From: Acidobacteria bacterium UBA6911
GTDB taxonomy: Bacteria > Acidobacteriota > UBA6911
Direction: 5' to 3'
NCBI GenBank assembly: GCA_002451015.1
Contig: DKBB01000140.1
Location: 1-11,875, forward strand
DNA length: 11,875 nucleotides
Within the stretch, counting starts at the first letter, position 1; each line of letters starts with the position of its first letter. Shown piece by piece: positions 6,510 through 11,875 of this stretch. A program made the position numbers and the translations under genes. The notes below the pieces were generated by a model. It was given only the letters and a program-made list of their open reading frames with translations, was not told where the DNA came from and searched no databases.

Positions 6510-6947
6510 ATGGAGCAAAATCGGGCAACACAAATCATGGCGCAGGGTTATGCTTGATCAGAATCCGTTTTAATGGCCGTGTGCCAGGAATTCAGAATAG
6601 AAAGCGAAATCATTCCCAAAATCGCCAGCCACTTCGCAGGCGGGATAGGCAATACTGGTTCTGTTTGCGGCGCTGTTATTGGGGCTACGATGGCTATTGG
6701 GCTCAGAAAAGAGAAGGGTAATACTAAGGAAGAATGGCTCCGCTCCCTAGAGGTTACGCAGGAGTTTCGTCGGCGCTTTGAGGCTGAGATGTCGACTATC
6801 AACTGCAGAGAATTAACAGGTGCCGACCTGAGTACGGTTGCGGGAATCGAACAGTTTATGAATTCTGATATACCCCAAAAAGTCTGCTTCCCTGCTGTGA
6901 GCACCGCCTATCGGATAGTTTTAGAAATTTTAAAAGAAAGTCGGTAG
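6510..6947 (+). CDS. C-GCAxxG-C-C family redox protein with in-frame TGA, probable selenoprotein
   Basis: The ATG at 6510 follows AAAGGA by 8 bases, and an in-frame TAG lies just ahead (6504-6506), fixing the 5' end. Codon 16 is TGA (6555-6557). Reading it as selenocysteine gives 145 residues, the normal size of this family of about 140. The context QGYA-U-SESVL is the family's first conserved position, where others have Cys (G-Y-x-C-x-x-x-V-L). The remaining signature residues are intact: HFAGGIGNTGSVCGAVIG (C53, the CGAxxG motif), INCREL (C99) and KVCFP (C126). Four invariant Cys, one of them Sec, point to a thiol/selenol redox role in the cytosol; the substrate is unknown. Conceptual translation without recoding would start at the internal ATG 6573 and lose the first active residue. 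A simple Cys-to-stop mutation is the alternative, but the rest of the gene is undamaged and a SECIS-like hairpin follows. Confidence 0.82.
6561..6593 (+). promoter_or_regulatory. Candidate bacterial SECIS element just after the in-frame TGA
   Basis: An apical hairpin TGGC-CGTGT-GCCA occupies 6574-6586. It starts 17 bases after the TGA, with loop G residues at 22 and 24, close to where the SelB-binding loop of the E. coli fdhF element sits (apical stem from about 15, loop G at 19-20). A lower stem GAATCC (6561-6566) with GGAATTC (6587-6593, one bulge) can support it. The hairpin is short and the loop begins CG rather than GG, so the call is moderate. Confidence 0.55.
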
Positions 6948-7355
6948 TTGAAGTGTTTTAAACCGATCCTATAAATTCTGAAGGCTCCCTATGCTTGGAT
7001 GTAAATCCCCCGGACACCTCCAGGAGAAAATTGCAGCATTGTAAGCGCCCGCCTGAGAACTCCTAACGGAAGTATCGCCTGCCAACCATGTGTTGCAACT
7101 TCACATATTTTAAGGTCCAAGCCTGGATTAATGACTAAACTATGTTACGCATCGTAATATTCCACATTTGTTTGATCTCACTTATAGTAAAATATTGAGG
7201 TAATCAGCTTTTTCATGGTGATTATTTATAATAAGACAGCGTTACCGGAAGCAGCGATAGGCCCAACCGGGGAAAGCTTTCTGAAAAGGAGCGCTCATTT
7301 TCCCTTCATGCCGTCGCTATCCACCAAACAATCATTTGAAAAATAAGAGGAAGTC
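6948..7355. other. Intergenic region upstream of the SnoaL-like gene
   Basis: No gene is present. A perfect TATAAT (7227-7232) and a TATAGT near 7190 could be -10 boxes for the next gene, but neither has a recognisable -35. No terminator hairpin was found for the selenoprotein gene. Confidence 0.4.
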
Positions 7356-8297
7356 ATGAACAAATCCTGCGTTTATTTCGCCAGTATCCCCCTGCTGTTG
7401 GCTATGTTCTTATTCTCAGCTTTTGCAGCTGATCCCGTAACGGCTAATCCCGATCACGAGGCCATGCTCAAAAGCCTTGATCCGCAAATGGCCGCCAACA
7501 AGCGTTTGGTATATGACATGTGGCGCACCCTGGTAGATGCCCACGACGTGGAAGCGGCAAAAAAATATCTGGATAAAAACTACATCCAACATAATCCAAT
7601 TGCAGATACCGGCCTTGATGGTGTGTTGGCCTATTTCTCCAGTTTGGGCGATCCACTGGAAATTCCCGATCGCGTTCAAAATCCCATCGTGGCCATAGTA
7701 GCCGAACGTGATTTAGTAGTCTATGCATGGGTGGACGCGCAAGAAAATCCAAATGAGGAAGGTCAAACCTACACAACAACCTGGTTTGACATGTACCGCA
7801 TAAAAAACGGCGTTATTACCGAGCACTGGGATCACGGTACCCTTCCGGAAGGCATGACACCCCGTGCTTACGTTCCCACCAAGGAAAATCCCGATCATGC
7901 GCGTTCCCTGGCCAGCAAAGATGCCCAACTGGCGGCCAACAAGCGGCTGGTGTATGACATGTGGCGCACATTGTTGGATGCCCAACAAATTGATGAGGCG
8001 CCCAAATACCTGCACAAGGATTACATTCAACACAATCCCATGGCCGTCACAGGCTTAGACGGGTTTATAAATTTTTTCAAAAGCTTTGCGCAACCCAAAC
8101 CCCTTCAACCCAAAATGGCCAACTTCATAGAAATAATCGCTGAAGGCGATAAAGTGGTTCTCGCCACGTTGAAACAATACAACGACGCCAACGGCAAACC
8201 ATATACCACAACCTGGTTCGATATGTGGATTGTGGAAGACGGATTGCTGGTGGAACACTGGGATACCCAAAGAATGATGGCCATGCCTGGCAGATGA
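7356..8297 (+). CDS. Exported protein with two tandem SnoaL-like (NTF2-fold) domains
   Basis: This is a 313-residue protein. The ATG at 7356 follows AGAGGAAGTC, a good ribosome site. Residues 1-24 form a signal peptide ending SAFA, with cleavage before ADPV. The mature part is two copies of one unit with a period of 147 residues. NPDHE (31) and NPDHA (178) open each copy. ANKRLVYDMWRTL, Y-I-Q-H-N-P, TGLDG, YTTTWFDM and EHWD then recur at matching positions. These are hallmarks of SnoaL-like polyketide-cyclase-related proteins that adopt the NTF2 alpha/beta-barrel with a polar pocket; His and Asp near QHNP and EHWD may line it. Single-domain relatives have about 130-150 residues. The duplication is visible even at DNA level. 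A periplasmic location is inferred from the signal; the ligand or reaction is unknown. It is a single-gene unit with its own terminator. Confidence 0.93.
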   Translation: MNKSCVYFASIPLLLAMFLFSAFAADPVTANPDHEAMLKSLDPQMAANKRLVYDMWRTLVDAHDVEAAKKYLDKNYIQHNPIADTGLDGVLAYFSSLGDPLEIPDRVQNPIVAIVAERDLVVYAWVDAQENPNEEGQTYTTTWFDMYRIKNGVITEHWDHGTLPEGMTPRAYVPTKENPDHARSLASKDAQLAANKRLVYDMWRTLLDAQQIDEAPKYLHKDYIQHNPMAVTGLDGFINFFKSFAQPKPLQPKMANFIEIIAEGDKVVLATLKQYNDANGKPYTTTWFDMWIVEDGLLVEHWDTQRMMAMPGR

Positions 8298-8323
8298 GCC
8301 GAATAATTCCAAAGGTTTGATCA

Positions 8324-8356
8324 AAGCTGTGCATTGAGACAATGTACAGCTTTTTT
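8324..8356 (+). terminator. Rho-independent terminator after the SnoaL-like gene
   Basis: A 13-bp stem (AAGCTGTGCATTG with CAATGTACAGCTT, one G-T pair) encloses an AGA loop and runs into TTTTTT. It begins 27 bases after the stop codon. Strong intrinsic terminator. Confidence 0.93.
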
Positions 8357-8411
8357 CACCTCTTGACCCAGTCAACTCAAAATTTTGATATTAACGTGGG
8401 GGTATTTCCAA

Positions 8412-8531
8412 ATGGAACACTCTGGAATATACCCGCTGGTTAGGTTTTTGATCATAATCCTTTTGGTTTTATTGGCAGTGAAAAACCGGCCTGCACGTAG
8501 TAAGAAAAGAGGAGCACTGGATCGCGATTGA
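8412..8531 (+). CDS. Possible 39-residue single-pass membrane peptide
   Basis: The ATG at 8412 opens a 39-codon frame ending with TGA at 8529-8531. It reads MEHSGIYPLVR, then a hydrophobic core FLIIILLVLLAV, then a basic tail KNRPARSKKRGALDRD. This is the layout of a small N-out/C-in membrane protein. A GGGGG tract lies 10 bases before the start, a little far. It sits between a strong terminator on one side and the convergent protease gene on the other, so it would need its own promoter, which is not obvious. It is unrecognised and could be chance, but the hydrophobic-then-basic arrangement is suggestive. Confidence 0.35.
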   Translation: MEHSGIYPLVRFLIIILLVLLAVKNRPARSKKRGALDRD

Positions 8532-8549
8532 GTCAGTAATTTTTTAAAT

Positions 8550-9146
8550 TTAGAGCAGAAGACGCAGAAGCACGGCGGCAATTGGGATCAAAATGTAGTC
8601 CAGGATACCAAGATATAGCAATCCAAAGATAATTAGAAAACCGTAGCGTTCCAGGCTAAGGTAGCCGGACACCAAGTGGGATGGCAAGAATCCTATTACG
8701 ACCCGGGAACCGTCCAACGGAGGGATGGGGATCAGGTTGAAAACTGCCAGTATGACATTGATTAGGCAGACATGTGCCATGAAAAGCCCGATCATTTCCC
8801 CGAAAGGGAATACCCGCAAGATTATAGCGGCAATGGCAGCTAGAATCAGGTTGCTGACCGGACCCGCCAATCCAACCAGCATGACTCCTTTCTTTACATC
8901 GCGGAAGTAACTCGGATTGAAAGGGACCGGCTTGGCCCATCCCAGCAGGACAGGGCTTTTAACAATAATCAGAATGAGAGGAAGCAGAATCGATCCCATG
9001 AGATCGATGTGCGCCAACGGATTGAGCGTCAGTCGGTTGGCATCCCTGGCAGTCGGATCACCGAGCCTGTAAGCCACATACCCATGCGCCACCTCATGAA
9101 TAATAATAGATAACACTAGCGCCACTATTTTGATAATCATTTCCAT
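8550..9146 (-). CDS. M50 family (site-2 protease type) intramembrane zinc metalloprotease
   Basis: This is a 198-residue protein. The ATG at 9144-9146 has AGGGGG 8 bases before it. It is a short M50 protein made almost wholly of membrane segments. The first segment carries the zinc motif H-E-V-A-H (17-21). The third zinc ligand lies in NLIPIPPLDG (137-146; Asp145), the conserved NPxxPPLDG-type motif. AGPVSN (94-99) is the conserved mid-loop. There is no PDZ domain. Such compact members (the YwhC/sll-type group) cut membrane substrates within the bilayer; the substrate here is unknown. It is monocistronic and convergent with the SnoaL-like gene. A 17-bp palindrome lies about 75 bases upstream of its start and may regulate it. 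Confidence 0.95.
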   Translation of the reverse strand: MEMIIKIVALVLSIIIHEVAHGYVAYRLGDPTARDANRLTLNPLAHIDLMGSILLPLILIIVKSPVLLGWAKPVPFNPSYFRDVKKGVMLVGLAGPVSNLILAAIAAIILRVFPFGEMIGLFMAHVCLINVILAVFNLIPIPPLDGSRVVIGFLPSHLVSGYLSLERYGFLIIFGLLYLGILDYILIPIAAVLLRLLL

Positions 9147-9220
9147 AGGGATTCCCCCTCAGCAAACCTTCAATTTATAACTGATTAGAGAATACTAACA
9201 GATATAAATTTGTCTCTGTA

Positions 9221-9237
9221 TTTCGAACAGTTCGAAA
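9221..9237. promoter_or_regulatory. Perfect 17-bp palindrome, candidate operator
   Basis: TTTCGAACAGTTCGAAA consists of two perfect 8-bp arms around one central A. It lies 75-91 bases upstream of the M50 gene start, in the gap between divergent genes. It resembles the half-sites GAAC/GTTC of Gram-positive LexA boxes, but those have a 4-base spacer, so it is not a LexA box as known. It probably binds a dimeric regulator. Confidence 0.45.
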
Positions 9238-9335
9238 ATGAACATTTTTTTAAAACATCATTTCATGCATTTTGCCGGTTTGGGATGGTATTGAAGTGCC
9301 TGTTATTCCTGTGCGTTCTTTACGGCGACTGCTTT

Positions 9336-9364
9336 TTGACTTGTGTCCAGGGATAGAATATTTT
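9336..9364 (+). promoter_or_regulatory. Candidate sigma-70 promoter of the 9463-11273 pair
   Basis: TTGACT (9336-9341) and TATTTT (9359-9364) are separated by exactly 17 bases, with an A/T-rich continuation TATAAAAAAA. It lies about 100 bases before the start at 9463 in the right orientation. By eye only. Confidence 0.45.
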
Positions 9365-9462
9365 ATAAAAAAAACAGATAAGCATTCTCACATACAGCAA
9401 TTTATGCAGGGATAAGTTGCCGCACTTTAAAGATCCGACCTATAAAAGAAAGGTGTGCCGCA

Positions 9463-9837
9463 ATGAGATTACAGCAAGATGGTGATATGGAAGTTTCACT
9501 TGAGGAAACTGTTGTGATGGAAATTCGGGCTACTAAAACCGCATTCCTTGCCCATACGGGGCCGATTTCGCTTGGTCAGTGGCTAAGAGTCGAACATCCT
9601 TCTCCTTTAAAGGAAGTCCGGCGATTTAAGGTTGCCGGGACTTTTTCCACTAACTTCTCTTATGTCACCGGCTTTGACTTTTCAATCGAACAGGGGGGGA
9701 AGATTTCCTCAAACGCCCAGTACAAGGTCAGAATCTGGGGCGACGGTCCCGGTGGATACGTTCGTACCCGCACGATCAAACCGACAAGTATTCTGCCTTC
9801 AACACGCGTTTTCGCTTTCGAGGTGGGCCAGGGATGA
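9463..9837 (+). CDS. Conserved-looking hypothetical protein, coupled to the next gene
   Basis: This is a 124-residue protein. The ATG at 9463 follows AAGAAAGGTG (AGG 9-10 bases ahead). There is no signal peptide and no membrane segment. The sequence looks like an all-beta fold: alternating hydrophobic strands (KEVRRFKVAGTFSTNFSYV, TGFDFSIEQGGKIS) with glycine turns such as IWGDGPGGYVRTR. I do not recognise the family. Its stop TGA overlaps the ATG of the next gene as ATGA, so the two are almost surely co-translated and probably work together. No catalytic motif is visible. Confidence 0.75.
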   Translation: MRLQQDGDMEVSLEETVVMEIRATKTAFLAHTGPISLGQWLRVEHPSPLKEVRRFKVAGTFSTNFSYVTGFDFSIEQGGKISSNAQYKVRIWGDGPGGYVRTRTIKPTSILPSTRVFAFEVGQG

Positions 9838-11273
9838 AATATACAATCTGCTTTTTCTTACTGCTGGTTCTCAGCATTTGCGAATCAGTTGCTCAGGATG
9901 TTTCTTTTGTTCCGTTCGAGAACATTGCCCTGACTCTGCAGGAGTTGGACGCTCACCCTGCAGAGGCTGAAATAAAGTCGGAACTAGATGGAAACATTCA
10001 GGAGTTCGCGCTGTATGCACTGGGACGCCAGGTCTACACCTCTCTCGTTGAAGAAGCCAGGATTGACAAGCAGGTGGGAGCTACGGGCGGCAGTTCGGGG
10101 TCTACCAGCCTGGTGACCAAAGGCAGTGTGCCGTCGTTGGTCGGCCTTGCCGTGGAGGGGGGAGCTCTCTATCAGTCGATCAGCAACAGTATTGTGACCC
10201 TCCGCTTGAATCCGTCCGGCCTTGCACGGGCGCTGGCAAAAAACTCGTACCTGTTGGCCGGACCGCCCCTGAACCAATCGGCGATTGAAAGTGTTGCTGA
10301 AAAATTCTCCTTCTCCACCAGCCTGGACTTAAACCAGGGGGCATCGCCGGGGACATTTACCGGCGAACGTTCCCAGCTCAGGGAAATGTCTTTCCGCTTC
10401 AGCATCATCAACAAACGGGATCCTCGTCACCCTTCCCACGAGGAATCGATAGAAAGGTTGAGAGGACGAATGGGACCGCTGGTGGCTACGGTGCAAGGCT
10501 TGTTCGATGTCCTTCGAAAAATGCCCGGATATGAAGATTGGAAAAACGCGTCTGCGACCAAACTCTCGGCTCTGGATCTCTCTAATGATAAGGGGCTGAT
10601 GGCTGCCTTGACCGAAATCGGCGCCGATTTCGCTCGCCGTTTCGCATCGCACCCGGAATTCAAGCGATTGGCCGGCGAGATGGTCAAAGCGATCGAATCC
10701 TACCGAACAGTACGTGACAGCGTGTTTGAAGATATTGCGAAAGGATCCACGCTGTCCTTTGAATATTCGTTCAGCAGGTTGCCGCTTCCGGAAGAAGCCC
10801 TGAGCTTTTTCCCGCCCGATTCAGACGTTCCAAATCTTTCAACGGCGCGCCTGATCTTTTCCTCCCCGGTCGGAAGCTTCGGGGAAGCCACCTTGAATGG
10901 ATCGGTGACATTTTTTAATTCAACTCTTTCCCAAATGCACGGCAATCTTAGGGATATACAGGTTTCAGCCGGATTGGATATTCGTCTGCCGGAAATTCAG
11001 TCGGTGGGAAGGCCTGTTCTTACCTTTGCCGGCCTGGGGGTGTTTCTTAACCAGCAGCCTTTCGGGGTGAAGGTCGACCTGCAGGGAGTTGAAACGGAAG
11101 ATGGTGCTATCGGTGTATTTCAGGCGATGCTGACGTTTCCGGCAGGCAGGAGCGGTGTTCGCATTCCGTTGTCTTTTACTGTTGCCAATCGGAGTGAGTT
11201 CAACACCGAGAACGAGGTTAGGGGGGCGATCGGACTTACTTTCGATATGGACAAGTTGTTTTCAAGACCATAA
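9834..11273 (+). CDS. Exported hypothetical protein, beta-rich, possibly outer-membrane or surface associated
   Basis: This is a 479-residue protein. The ATG at 9834 overlaps the preceding stop (ATGA). Residues 1-20 form a signal peptide (hydrophobic FFLLLVLSI, cleavage probable after SVA); Cys16 is not in a lipobox. The mature N-terminal half is mixed, with helices such as RMGPLVATVQGLFDVLRKM and KGLMAALTEIGADFARRFAS. The other regions hold alternating strands (KFSFSTSLDLNQ, SFRFSIINK, LSFEYSFSRLPLP, ATLNGSVTFFN, SAGLDIRLPEI, VRGAIGLTFDMDKLF) that could pair into a barrel or sandwich. I do not recognise it. GC content is visibly higher than in the first 7 kb. It is the second gene of a two-gene unit; no terminator hairpin follows. 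Confidence 0.8.
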   Translation: MKYTICFFLLLVLSICESVAQDVSFVPFENIALTLQELDAHPAEAEIKSELDGNIQEFALYALGRQVYTSLVEEARIDKQVGATGGSSGSTSLVTKGSVPSLVGLAVEGGALYQSISNSIVTLRLNPSGLARALAKNSYLLAGPPLNQSAIESVAEKFSFSTSLDLNQGASPGTFTGERSQLREMSFRFSIINKRDPRHPSHEESIERLRGRMGPLVATVQGLFDVLRKMPGYEDWKNASATKLSALDLSNDKGLMAALTEIGADFARRFASHPEFKRLAGEMVKAIESYRTVRDSVFEDIAKGSTLSFEYSFSRLPLPEEALSFFPPDSDVPNLSTARLIFSSPVGSFGEATLNGSVTFFNSTLSQMHGNLRDIQVSAGLDIRLPEIQSVGRPVLTFAGLGVFLNQQPFGVKVDLQGVETEDGAIGVFQAMLTFPAGRSGVRIPLSFTVANRSEFNTENEVRGAIGLTFDMDKLFSRP

Positions 11274-11310
11274 TCGGAGCGCAGGTGAAATCGCACCCGG
11301 GATTCGGTCC

Positions 11311-11372
11311 GTCCGCAGCCCGGTAGACACATACAATTTTCCGTACGGATACAAATCCTGCCGAGGACGCCA
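11311..11372 (+). pseudogene. Degenerate tRNA-Glu-like remnant
   Basis: The segment opens with GTCC and ends with GAGGAC, G and CCA (11369-11372), as tRNA-Glu genes do. AGCCCGGTAGACAC resembles a D-loop, and ATTTTCC resembles an anticodon loop with TTC. The length is only 62 bases, and the T-arm is broken: CCTGC has no GCAGG partner. It is probably an eroded tRNA or a chance likeness. It lies 38 bases past the preceding gene. Confidence 0.3.
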
Positions 11373-11532
11373 GCCACGGATTAAAAAGCGCCGACTAATG
11401 ACACTCTATGTTTTTCAAACAATGGGTGTCCATAGATTTTGTTCTGCGTAAATGTTTTTTCGTGGAATCCAAAAGATCTCATCGAGCTTTATCATGAGAA
11501 ACTGGAGATACCCATAGTAGGCACCTTGAACG

Positions 11533-11875
11533 ATGACACGGAGGGTATGCAGTAAAGATTTTAAGAGTAAATCTGAGCAAAGGTTACGACGAGTAGTATC
11601 GAGACCTCCAGGTATGCGCGATTCGACTGCGGTTACGGAATAGGAGCGGCTATTTTCTGGGACCTCTGTGTCGTTCTCGGTCACTAAGATCTGCAGAATG
11701 CCCTCGGTCCCGGTCTTCGACGGCAGGAAGTGGGACCGGAGAGGTTGCCGCGATCTCTACCTGGACCATGCGGGGGTGGAGCATTGGAAAACGGCAATTT
11801 ATAATTCTAAGGCTGGTATCCCGATTCAGGATATCCCCAGCGCGATACTCTACAAAAGCTTGGTTTGCAGCACGT
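11533..11875 (+). pseudogene. Probable aldehyde:ferredoxin oxidoreductase remnant with frameshifts (runs off window)
   Basis: After the ATG at 11533 and one extra base, the frame reads HGGYAVKILRVNLSKGYDE and stops at TAG 11594-11596. This is very like the N-terminus of tungsten-dependent aldehyde:ferredoxin oxidoreductases (M-x-G-Y-x-G-K-I-L-R-V-(D/N)-L-(S/T)-x-G). About 100 bases later another frame (from 11698) gives FDGRKWDRRGCRDLYLDHAG. It continues as GW in a further frame, and later comes KAGIPIQDIP. These recall the C-terminal 'YYelrGWD---TGIPTr' region. Intact relatives have about 600 residues, so most of the middle would be missing. The N-terminal match is the stronger half; the C-terminal match is tentative. 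No metal- or cluster-binding motif remains. Confidence 0.4.

Larger units (their letters stand above)
9147..9462. other. Intergenic region between divergent genes, with operator- and promoter-like sites
   Basis: No gene is seen. It holds the palindrome at 9221-9237 and the promoter-like pair at 9336-9364, described separately. The rest is AT-rich without structure. Confidence 0.6.

Noticed and set aside
6329..6721. Plus-strand ORF of 130 codons
   Set aside because: It overlaps the selenoprotein gene in another frame, has no motif or ribosome site, and is basic and cysteine-rich as expected of a shadow frame.
6573..6947. Shorter gene model starting at the ATG after the TGA
   Set aside because: It would lack the first conserved active position of the family and has no ribosome site of its own; the upstream start at 6510 gives the full family length.
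9221..9237. LexA (SOS) box
   Set aside because: GAAC and GTTC half-sites are present, but the spacer is one base instead of four, so the known box is not matched.
11415..11684. Minus-strand ORF of 89 codons
   Set aside because: It lies opposite the better-supported oxidoreductase remnant and shows no motif.
1..11875. CRISPR array, rRNA, phage structural genes, toxin-antitoxin pair or defence system
   Set aside because: I searched by eye for regularly spaced repeats, rRNA motifs and typical gene pairs and found none.

Overview
The window reads as chromosomal DNA of an uncultivated or poorly known bacterium with loose gene packing. About half of it is coding. Several genes belong to families common in Acidobacteriota-like, Desulfobacterota-like and related lineages: a TPR tail of the kinase/TolB type, the stub of a Hanks-type Ser/Thr kinase with a PD40-type C-terminus, a GYD protein, a Sel1-repeat protein, an M50 protease, and a C-GCAxxG-C-C redox protein. 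A redox selenoprotein and what looks like an aldehyde:ferredoxin oxidoreductase remnant hint at an anaerobic or microaerophilic life. The lineage is inference; no rRNA or marker gene is present.

Layout. 1-666 (+): C-terminal part of a TPR protein. 667-1257: AT-rich, no confident gene, ending in a strong terminator that serves the next gene. 1258-2085 (-): secreted protein with a PxKF-like beta-sandwich domain. 2086-3370: mostly non-coding and eroded, with a 3' tRNA-Arg half, an inverted repeat around tandem decamers, and short coding-like scraps. 3371-5316 (-): a stand-alone cyclic-nucleotide-binding-domain protein, a small frameshifted ORF coupled by ATGA to a Sel1-repeat protein, a kinase gene collapsed to its two ends, and a terminator. 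5381-5551 (+): the left end of an IS3-family element cut off after 29 codons and joined to a second copy of the same tRNA-Arg 3' half. 5709-5999 (-): GYD-domain protein. 6510-6947 (+): a C-GCAxxG-C-C redox protein whose first family cysteine is encoded by an in-frame TGA followed by a bacterial SECIS-like hairpin, so probably a selenoprotein. 7356-8297 (+): secreted tandem-duplicated SnoaL-like protein with a strong terminator. 8412-8531 (+): possible 39-residue membrane peptide. 8550-9146 (-): M50 site-2-type protease, with a 17-bp palindrome upstream. 9463-11273 (+): two overlapping genes of unknown function, the second secreted. 11311-11875: a tRNA-Glu-like remnant and an apparent aldehyde:ferredoxin oxidoreductase pseudogene.

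How it fits together. There is no single pathway. The only likely co-transcribed sets are Sel1 plus its ATGA-coupled partner, possibly followed by the CNB gene, and the 9463/9834 pair. The recurring theme is decay: a kinase, an IS3 element, tRNAs and an oxidoreductase each survive only as terminal pieces. The strongest single observation is the probable selenoprotein, which a standard gene caller would truncate to start at 6573.
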